A DNA stretch of 64,000 bases from contig NZ_BBJF01000003.1 of NCBI RefSeq assembly GCF_000739735.1, positions 620,001-684,000 on the forward strand, written 5' to 3'. The notes beneath the pieces are model-generated. The model made no database searches. It had not been told where the DNA came from and was given only the letters and a program-made list of their open reading frames with translations. Positions within the stretch are counted from its first letter, which is position 1. Each line of letters starts with the position of its first letter. This document shows, in pieces, positions 58,212 through 64,000 of the stretch. This DNA is from Paraburkholderia ginsengisoli NBRC 100965 (GTDB lineage: Bacteria; Pseudomonadota; Gammaproteobacteria; Burkholderiales; Burkholderiaceae). The position numbers were made by a program, and so were the translations under genes.

Positions 58212-59032
58212 GCGCTCGCCGCGACCGCCGCGCCGCTCACGCTGCGCGCGAACGCGAGCACGGCCCACGTGACGATGCCGAGCACGATCGACAAACCTGC
58301 CGCCGTCACCATGTTCGCGTTGAGGGTGAACTCGGTGTAGATGGTCATCGGCAATACGTCGATGTCGGTGGCGAGCGTGAAGGCCGTGCCGAACGCGCCC
58401 ATCGCGGTCGCGAAGCACACCGCGCCCGCCGCGATCAGTCCCGGCGAGAGCGCCGGCAACACGATGTCGCGCGTGATGCGCCACGGCGATGCGCCGAGCG
58501 AGCGCGCCGCTTCTTCGAGCGACGCGTCGAGCCTGGTCGCCGACGCCATCACGGTGACGATCACGCGTGGAATCGAGAAGTACAGGTAGCCGAGAAAGAG
58601 GCCGCTCATCGAATACGCGAACACCCAGCGGTCGCCGGTGAGTTTCAGCGACAACGCGCCGATCAACCCCTGACGTCCCGCCAGCATGATGACCATGAAG
58701 CCGATCACGACGCCGGGAAACGCGAGCGGGAAGGTGAGCAGCGCGAGCAGCGTGCGCTTGAACGCGAACTCGCGGCGCGCGAGCAGCAGCCCCGCGATCA
58801 CCGACAACACCAGCGTCGCCGCCGTGACCGCCGCGGACAGCACGACGGTCGCGCCGAGGCTCGACAGGTAGCGCGGGTTCGTCAGCAACGCGCGATAGGT
58901 CGTGAACGCGTGGCCGTCGCCGCTCAACTGCGCGAGCGACGCCATCGGCAGAAGCCAGAACGCGAGGAACACCGCCAGCGCCGGCGCGAGCAACGCGATG
59001 CGCCAGCGCAGCGGGAACGTGATGTCGTTCAA
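58208..59032 (-). CDS. ABC transporter permease 1
   Basis: A 274-residue permease with six helices and EAA loop LEEAARSLGASPWRITRDIV (about residue 175). It has no ATG near the first helix. The TTG at 59032, overlapping the TGA of the binding-protein gene in TTGA, fits the tight overlaps elsewhere in this operon. It begins LNDITFPLRWRIALLAPALA. It resembles PhnU/PotB-type permeases. Confidence 0.88.
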   Translation of the reverse strand: MNDITFPLRWRIALLAPALAVFLAFWLLPMASLAQLSGDGHAFTTYRALLTNPRYLSSLGATVVLSAAVTAATLVLSVIAGLLLARREFAFKRTLLALLTFPLAFPGVVIGFMVIMLAGRQGLIGALSLKLTGDRWVFAYSMSGLFLGYLYFSIPRVIVTVMASATRLDASLEEAARSLGASPWRITRDIVLPALSPGLIAAGAVCFATAMGAFGTAFTLATDIDVLPMTIYTEFTLNANMVTAAGLSIVLGIVTWAVLAFARSVSGAAVAASA

Positions 59033-60087
59033 TGCATCACCTGCAGATAGCGTTCGCCGAAGCTCGCCTGCTTCTCGGCCATCTTGCCGAAGTCGACCGG
59101 TTTGGCGCGCGCGTAGTCGGCGGCCGGCAGGAATCTGGCGGCCGTTTGCGCGCTCATCGCATTCGCGCGCACCGGACGCAGATACGCTTCGGCCCACAGT
59201 TTCTGGCCTTCGTCGGAGAGCACGAAGTCGAGCACCTTGCGGCCGTTCGCGTCGTGCGGTGCGCCCTTCACGAGGCTCATCACGTACGGCACCGAGATCG
59301 TGCCTTCCTGCGGAATCACGAACTCGACGTTCGCGTGATCCTTGTACTTCGCGCGATACGCGTCGAAATCGTAGTCGAGCAGGATCGGGATTTCGCCCGA
59401 CATCACGCGCGCGTACGCGGTCTGCTTCGGCACGATCGGCGCGTTGGCCTTCAGCTTGCGAAACCAGTCGAGACCCGGCTCGAAGTTATCGAGCGTACCG
59501 CCGAGCGCCTGGTTCACCGCGACCGCGCCTGCATAGCCGACGAACGCGCTCGACGGATCGAGGTAGCCGATCATGCCTTTGTATTCGGGCTTCAGCAGAT
59601 CGGCCCACGAGCGCGGCACTGGCTTGCCTTCGAGCGCGTCCTTATTGACGAAGAAGCCCAGCGTGCCCGAGTGGATCGTGAACCAGTAGCCCTGCGGGTC
59701 CTTCAGGTTGGCGGGAATGTCGTCCCAGTGCGCGGGCTTGTATGGCTGGATCACGCCCTTGTCCTTCGCCTGAAACGCCGACGACACGCCGAGATACACG
59801 ACGTCGGCGACTGGGCTCTTCTGCTCGGCCATCAATTGCGCGATCGACTGGCCGGAGTTCTTGTTGTCGAACGGCACGCGGATGCCGGTCTTCTGCTGGA
59901 TTGCCTTGATCTGGCTCGCCCAGTCGGCCCATTCGGGCGGGCAGTTGTAGCAGATCGCGGTTTCGTCGGCATGGGCCGCGTGCGGCGCGAATGCGGCAAG
60001 CGCCGCACCGGCGACGATCGTGACCTGCGCGAGTGTGCGCCACAGCGGTTTGAGCGACGAAGCGAAGCGTGAGGATGAGCGGATCAC
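59029..60087 (-). CDS. ABC transporter periplasmic substrate-binding protein
   Basis: A 352-residue family-1 extracellular binding protein. GTG at 60087 is chosen because AGGAG lies 7 bases upstream. It gives a signal peptide ending PHAAHA-DETAICYNCPPEWA. The mature protein has two-lobe features (VPFDNKNSGQSIAQLMAEQK, GTLGFFVNKDALEG, EIPILLDYDFDAYRAKYKDH). It resembles Fe3+/spermidine and 2-aminoethylphosphonate (PhnS) binders; an early Cys pair CYNC is unusual. The linked phosphodiesterase suggests a phosphorus-containing ligand, which is inference. Confidence 0.88.
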   Translation of the reverse strand: MIRSSSRFASSLKPLWRTLAQVTIVAGAALAAFAPHAAHADETAICYNCPPEWADWASQIKAIQQKTGIRVPFDNKNSGQSIAQLMAEQKSPVADVVYLGVSSAFQAKDKGVIQPYKPAHWDDIPANLKDPQGYWFTIHSGTLGFFVNKDALEGKPVPRSWADLLKPEYKGMIGYLDPSSAFVGYAGAVAVNQALGGTLDNFEPGLDWFRKLKANAPIVPKQTAYARVMSGEIPILLDYDFDAYRAKYKDHANVEFVIPQEGTISVPYVMSLVKGAPHDANGRKVLDFVLSDEGQKLWAEAYLRPVRANAMSAQTAARFLPAADYARAKPVDFGKMAEKQASFGERYLQVMH

Positions 60088-60200
60088 TGCGGGTCTCCTG
60101 ATGAGGACGAGAGCGGGTGTGAGCGTGGGTTGAAGATCGATGAGTGCGAGCGGCCGTGCGGGTGTGCTGTGCGTGCAAGCGTCGCGGCTCGTGCCGCGCG

Positions 60201-61280
60201 TCACGGCAACGGCCATTCGATTACCGCCGACGCATGCGGGGACGTGCGGTCAGCACTCTCCGCGCGGCTCGAAATCGCCGCGACGGTCGCGCCTTCGCGC
60301 AAGCTGTGCGGCAAGGTCAGTGCGAGCGATGCATGGGCGCCGGCGTCGTCGTTGCCGGTCACGCGCGCGAGCAGGCGCCGCCATGCCGCGCAGCCGATCT
60401 CGCGATTCGGCGCGCAAATGCTCGCGAGCGGCGGCGACAGCAGTTCACCCATTGCGAGGCCGTCGAAGCCCAGAATCGACATGTCCTGCGGAATGCGCAG
60501 ACGCGCGCGACGCAGGCCGCGCATCACGACCATCGCAAGCAGGTCGTTGCTGCAGAAGAGAGCGGTCGGGCGATTCGGCCCGCTCGTCAGATGCGCGAGC
60601 ACGGACGGCGCCAGTTCTTCCGCGTTGAAGTCGACTTCGAGTGCCGGTGCCGGCGTGAGCCCGGCTTGCTGCATCGCCTGCGCGTAGCCGAGATGACGTT
60701 GGCGCGCGCGGTCGGACGCGGCCAGCGTGCCGGCCAGCATCAGGATGCGGCGATGGCCGTGCGCGATCAGCGAGCGCACGCCGTCGTACGCGGCGAGCCG
60801 GTTGTCGACCGAGACCGACGGCCGGCGCACCGTGTCGTTGTGCATCAGCACGTAGAGCAGTCCGGCGCGGTCGAGCTCGTCCAGCAAGGGATGCGTGTCG
60901 GCATCGGTGACGGTCAGGACCAGCCCTTCGACGCGCTGTTCGCGCAGCGTTTCGATCGCGTGACGCTCGCGTTGCGCGTCGTACTGGGTGGTCATCAGCA
61001 TGAGGCGGTAGCCTTGCGCCGACGCGAGTTCGTCGATGCCTTGCAGGCATTCTGCGAATACGGGATTGGCAAGCGTCGGCAGGATCACGCCGATCAGCCG
61101 CGTGCGCTCGCCGCGCAGTTGCCGGCCGAGCGGGCTTGGGCGGAAGTTCAGCGCGTCGATGGATTGGCGCACCTTGTCGAGCGTGAGCGGGTTCACGGTG
61201 TGCGGCGCGTTGATCGCGCGCGACACCGTGGCAATGGAAAAGCCCGCGTGCGCGGCCACATCCTTGATCGTCGGGATCAT
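60201..61280 (-). CDS. LacI-family repressor of the adjacent ABC operon
   Basis: A 359-residue LacI regulator. The N-terminal HTH is TIKDVAAHAGFSIATVSRAI with the hinge VRQSIDALNFRPSPLGRQLR. A periplasmic-binding-protein-like effector domain follows (RLIGVILPTLANPVFAECLQ, LIAHGHRRILMLAG). AGGAGCGG precedes the ATG at 61280. A GAAAACGTTTTC palindrome lies 17 bases before the start, so autoregulation is likely. The ABC genes follow 113 bases downstream in the same direction with no obvious second promoter, so one transcript is plausible. Confidence 0.9.
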   Translation of the reverse strand: MIPTIKDVAAHAGFSIATVSRAINAPHTVNPLTLDKVRQSIDALNFRPSPLGRQLRGERTRLIGVILPTLANPVFAECLQGIDELASAQGYRLMLMTTQYDAQRERHAIETLREQRVEGLVLTVTDADTHPLLDELDRAGLLYVLMHNDTVRRPSVSVDNRLAAYDGVRSLIAHGHRRILMLAGTLAASDRARQRHLGYAQAMQQAGLTPAPALEVDFNAEELAPSVLAHLTSGPNRPTALFCSNDLLAMVVMRGLRRARLRIPQDMSILGFDGLAMGELLSPPLASICAPNREIGCAAWRRLLARVTGNDDAGAHASLALTLPHSLREGATVAAISSRAESADRTSPHASAVIEWPLP

Positions 61281-61296
61281 GCTTTCCGCTCCTGCT

Positions 61297-61308
61297 GAAA
61301 ACGTTTTC
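61297..61308 (-). promoter_or_regulatory. LacI-family operator upstream of the regulator gene
   Basis: GAAAACGTTTTC is a perfect 12-base palindrome with the central CG typical of LacI/GalR operators. It lies 17 bases before the lacI-type ATG. No second copy was seen before the ABC genes. Confidence 0.7.
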
Positions 61309-61440
61309 GTGAGCGGATTATCGGCAACGTTTGTGACTGCCGGATGACTGCGGATTCGCTTGAAGAGTGGCGGCGGGCGAGCCGCGCGGCGCGGCCATCG
61401 TGCCGGTATGACGCAGCGCATGCTCCGGACGATGCACCGT

Positions 61441-61469
61441 TTGGTGCGCCCGTCGGGCAATGGTAGAAT
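61441..61469 (+). promoter_or_regulatory. Probable promoter of the tRNA-Leu gene
   Basis: TTGGTG (61441-61446) and TAGAAT (61464-61469) with a 17-base spacer, 27 bases before the tRNA 5' end. Confidence 0.6.
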
Positions 61470-61496
61470 TCGCGTCCACGCGAGGTTGCGCCCCCC

Positions 61497-61581
61497 GCCG
61501 GGGTGATGAAATTGGTAAACATAGCGGACTTAAAATCCGCCGCTTAACGGCTTACGGGTTCAAGTCCCGTCCCCGGCACCA
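61497..61581 (+). tRNA. tRNA-Leu (anticodon UAA)
   Basis: The acceptor arms GCCGGGG and CCCCGGC pair, with discriminator A and an encoded CCA. The anticodon stem GCGGA/TCCGC closes loop CTTAAAA with anticodon TAA. The T arm contains GGTTCAAGTCC, and there is a long variable arm (CGCTTAACGGCTTACG region). Length is 85 with CCA, as expected for a class II leucine tRNA reading UUA/UUG. A T6 run follows. Confidence 0.97.
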
Positions 61582-61693
61582 CGGTTTTTTCAGCCGCTTT
61601 TTCCCGATCAACGAAAACATCGCGCGTCGGCGCGAGCGGTATGCATTCGCCTCGCGCGTCTGTACCTGCGCATCGCTCCCTTCACGCCCGTCG

Positions 61694-62116
61694 TTACCGC
61701 CGAACATTGGCGATGGTGGCCTGCATCAGGGCGACCACCTTGTGCGCTTCCCCGGCTCCAGAGTACGCGCGGACTTCACCCGTGCAGACCGTCAGGAGTT
61801 TTCCCGCATTCTGTACCCGTCCGATAGCCACGAAGCGCTCGCCGATGGCCGGCCGCAACAGATTGATTTTGAACTCCGCGGTGACGACCTCGAAGTCAGC
61901 GGGCGCCTTCGTCAAGGCCGCATAGCCGCATGCGGTGTCAAGAATGCTCGTGGTGGCGCCTGCGTGAAGATACCCGTGTTGCTGAGACAGGCCGCGCGAG
62001 AAGGGCAACTCGATCTGTACTTCGCCTTCTGCTACCAGCGTAAGCCGTGCACCGAGGGTGACCATCAGCCCCTGCGCGTTGAAGCTGTCCGAAATGCGTC
62101 GATGGATTTCGCTCAT
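61694..62116 (-). CDS. PaaI-type hotdog thioesterase
   Basis: A 140-residue hotdog-fold protein. Features include SRGLSQQHGYLHAGATTSIL then DTACGYAALT (about residues 46-75), the conserved HxG and Asp/Thr region of the PaaI/YdiI group. FKINLLRPAIGERFVAIGRV (about 90-109) is the central strand pair. Such enzymes hydrolyse aryl- or acyl-CoA esters; the substrate is not predicted. The ATG at 62116 is preferred over the TTG five codons upstream. It is monocistronic, next to tRNA-Leu. Confidence 0.85.
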   Translation of the reverse strand: MSEIHRRISDSFNAQGLMVTLGARLTLVAEGEVQIELPFSRGLSQQHGYLHAGATTSILDTACGYAALTKAPADFEVVTAEFKINLLRPAIGERFVAIGRVQNAGKLLTVCTGEVRAYSGAGEAHKVVALMQATIANVRR

Positions 62117-62228
62117 TGGATTCGTTTGCAAAGAGTCAAGGCTGGATCAACTGCGGGACTGCGCCGTGGCTGTCCGTATTTGTCACTAGTCCTCGCCGCT
62201 CACGAGCGGCGTGTGGTCTTGCAGGCTA

Positions 62229-62867
62229 TCACCTGAACGCCAATAACTGCTCGGCCAGCAGAAGCACGGCGATCACAATCATAGCGGCTCCTGAAACTTT
62301 GCTGACCATGCGCGCAGCCTTCGGACGCGTACGCAGCACAAGCTTCGATCCGACACCCACCAACGTGTAGATGATGGCGCAATTGGCAATGTGCACCAGG
62401 CCCATTGCCGCTATCTGTTCGGAGATCGGCCAGCCGCTAGTGCGGCTGGTGAATTGAGGAAGCAACGCCAGAAAAAGCAGAAGCGCTTTCGGGTTCAGAC
62501 CGCTGGTGGCGAAACCGCGCATCGACCACTTCAAGTTCGAGTTCGTGACCTCTTCGTTAGCGACGGTCAACTCGGAAGGGCGCGCGAGAATATTGCCGCC
62601 AAGCCATAGCAGATAGCTCGCTCCTACGACAGTCAGCGCGGTGAGAATGGCCGGAACGCTCGCCACGAGAGCGCCGATGCCCACCGCCACCACAACGGTA
62701 ATTGCCAGATACCCGCACAGCATTCCCGTGATGGCGGGCGCGATTGCTCGCTCACGCAAGCCCGCCGCGATCACATACGCCCAGTCCGCACCCGGCACCA
62801 TCACCAATGACAAAGAAACAAGCCAGAACGCCGTCAACAAACTGATTTCCACCGCCGCCATCCCCAT
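62229..62867 (-). CDS. LysE-family amino-acid exporter
   Basis: A 212-residue inner-membrane exporter with about six helices. FWLVSLSLVMVPGADWAYVI and the conserved PG in the first helix region (VPGADW) match LysE/RhtB. GASYLLWLGGNILA and GFATSGLNPKALLLFLALLP (about residue 118) are further hallmarks. The divergent Lrp-type gene 102 bases away likely controls it in response to an amino acid, a common arrangement. ATGs at 62867 and 62861 are both possible starts. Confidence 0.9.
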   Translation of the reverse strand: MGMAAVEISLLTAFWLVSLSLVMVPGADWAYVIAAGLRERAIAPAITGMLCGYLAITVVVAVGIGALVASVPAILTALTVVGASYLLWLGGNILARPSELTVANEEVTNSNLKWSMRGFATSGLNPKALLLFLALLPQFTSRTSGWPISEQIAAMGLVHIANCAIIYTLVGVGSKLVLRTRPKAARMVSKVSGAAMIVIAVLLLAEQLLAFR

Positions 62868-62969
62868 CAATAAACACGTTTTTCCGAAGGGGAAATGTTA
62901 CGGGGTGGTCGATCGAAAGTGCTCCCTATTTCTTGTCAGCAGCGAGCACTTTCAGCTAGTATTTCGCGA

Positions 62970-63422
62970 ATGGACGACATTGACCGCAAGATTCTTGCTG
63001 AACTGCAGCAGGATGGAAGACTCTCCGTCACGGAACTGAGTGAGCGCATTGGCCTCAGCCTGTCGCCTTGCCAGCGGCGCCTTCGAGCGCTGGAGAAGGC
63101 CAAGGTCATTAGCGGCTATCGCGCTATGATCGATCCGGCATCGGTCGGCTTGAACTTCTCGGCGATCGTGTTCGCGACGTTGCGAGAAGTCACGAGCAAG
63201 AATGTGTCGGCATTCGAAGGCGCATTGCTGGGCATCCCGGAGATCACTCGGGCCGAACGTCTTTTCGGTGATCCGGACTACATGCTGCACGTCGTCACAC
63301 AAGATCTGAAAGCGTTTCAGACGCTATATGACCGTAGTCTTCTGGCGCTGCCCTGCGTGCTGCGGTTGTCGTCGACCCTTGTGATGAAGAGCATCTGCCA
63401 GGACCGGCCGCTTCCGCTGTGA
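62970..63422 (+). CDS. Lrp/AsnC-family regulator
   Basis: A 150-residue regulator. The winged HTH is MDDIDRKILAELQQDGRLSV with TELSERIGLSLSPCQRRLRA. The C-terminal RAM effector domain (IVFATLREVTSKNVSAFEGA, RLFGDPDYMLHVVTQDLKAF) binds amino acids and drives multimerisation. It diverges from the LysE exporter and likely activates it. The ATG at 62970 begins the canonical fold; the longer upstream frame is unsupported. Confidence 0.9.
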   Translation: MDDIDRKILAELQQDGRLSVTELSERIGLSLSPCQRRLRALEKAKVISGYRAMIDPASVGLNFSAIVFATLREVTSKNVSAFEGALLGIPEITRAERLFGDPDYMLHVVTQDLKAFQTLYDRSLLALPCVLRLSSTLVMKSICQDRPLPL

Positions 63423-63657
63423 TGATTGCGGATCTGCCGAATGAACGCTTCGAATAGGTATCGATGCAGTTCTTCATTCGTCGCAGGGCCCGCGTCATTT
63501 CCTGTTGACGATTCGCTTTATCGCGCTTGGCGCGACGGCTGCCGGTTGCCATCGTGAGATGTTCGCGCATTGCGTTTCAGTCTCCTGTGCGAACGTCGAG
63601 TACTCCTCCAAATGCGTGCATAATCACCCAATTCGCGGATACGGGGAGGATGGCAAA
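63423..63657. other. Intergenic region
   Basis: No gene supported. The ribosome site GGGGAGG (63643-63649) of the following gene lies at the end. An ATG-initiated frame from 63505 runs into the next gene but encodes unlikely sequence before 63658. Confidence 0.45.
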
Positions 63658-64000
63658 TTGAAAGGAAATGAACTCGATTTGTACACGACGCAGGAGCCCA
63701 GCCACGCCCTCGCGTTCGATCTTTTCAGCGACACGTGGTTTTCCACCGTGCCCCATTACGGCCTGGGCGCGGCTCCGCATTTCGAGGACGGCCGCATTCA
63801 GTGGCTCGAACGCGTGTGCGGCGGCTTTGCCGGCAAGAGCGTACTCGAACTCGGTCCGATGGAAGGCGGCCACACCTACATGCTCTCGCACGGTGGCGCG
63901 TCACGCGTTCTGGCCATTGAGGCAAACTCAAAAGCCTTTCTGAAGTGTCTGCTGGTTCAGACGCGTTGAAGTTCAGCGCCGAGTTCATGTATGGCGACTT
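63658..64000 (+). CDS. Methyltransferase-like protein, partial, probable frameshift
   Basis: The gene runs off the right edge. TTG at 63658 is chosen because GGGGAGG lies 8 bases upstream; the protein begins LKGNELDLYTTQEPSHALAF. SVLELGPMEGGHTYML near residue 63 is a good class I SAM-binding motif I, followed by VLAIEANSKAFLKCLLV. The frame then stops at about 63969. The +1-shifted frame continues sensibly as DALKFSAEFMYGDF, so one base, probably a G in CAGGAC, is missing near 63959. Similar proteins occur in polysaccharide loci. Substrate unknown. Confidence 0.6.

Noticed and set aside
63505..63657. ATG at 63505 as start of the methyltransferase-like gene
   Set aside because: The intervening residues are Cys/His-rich and unlike the family, and no ribosome site precedes it; the TTG with GGGGAGG fits better.

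Overview
The window is high-GC DNA from a member of the Burkholderiaceae, most likely a Paraburkholderia chromosome. This rests on gene content and codon use: a complete box (aerobic benzoyl-CoA) pathway with its BoxR regulator, the PreT/PreA reductive pyrimidine pathway, a DUF3443/DUF2844 pair, BamC, and small DUF1328 proteins. No insertion sequence, prophage, plasmid function or CRISPR array was seen. It reads as ordinary chromosome with some strain-variable loci.

Layout. 1-3.8 kb: fragment of a left-hand gene, DUF2000 and short hypothetical proteins, then a Tat-exported phospholipase C with an upstream lipoprotein. 3.9-14.4 kb: the benzoate box cluster. A leftward operon (cupin-like DUF4863, boxD, bclA, alpha/beta hydrolase) diverges from boxR, and boxC-boxB-boxA follow rightward. 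BclA makes benzoyl-CoA, BoxA/BoxB form the 2,3-epoxide, BoxC opens the ring and BoxD oxidises the aldehyde. Two near-identical candidate BoxR sites flank boxR. 14.4-22.9 kb: reductive pyrimidine catabolism (TetR regulator; ureidopropionase, preT, preA, NCS1 transporter, dihydropyrimidinase) with a palindrome on the operon promoter. 22.9-28.9 kb: an amino-acid binding protein behind a structured leader, leuA behind a leucine-rich leader peptide, a lipoprotein methyltransferase, a CadD-type exporter and small envelope proteins.

29-43 kb: an HMW1C-like N-glycosyltransferase, a frameshifted DUF3443 gene with DUF2844, bamC, a candidate sigma-54-dependent small RNA, a DMT exporter, L-lactate permease, small lipoproteins, thiC with a TPP riboswitch, and rnk. 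43-55 kb: a second DMT exporter, an FadH-like enoate reductase, a DUF4397 lipoprotein, an entericidin, and a stress/signalling group (NarX-type histidine kinase, two DUF1328 proteins, ferritin-like protein, NarL-type regulator, stand-alone receiver), then an MFS exporter and a DUF2569 protein. 55-61.3 kb: one leftward LacI-ABC importer-phosphodiesterase operon. 61.4-64 kb: tRNA-Leu(UAA), a hotdog thioesterase, a LysE exporter with divergent Lrp regulator, and the start of a methyltransferase-like gene that appears frameshifted.

The observations most worth following up are the sigma-54 sRNA locus (35.2-35.57 kb), the leuA attenuator with its CTA-rich peptide (25.7-25.9 kb), the structured leader at 22.93-23.02 kb, and the paired BoxR sites. 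All functional names come from recognised motifs and family resemblance read by eye; no database search was possible.
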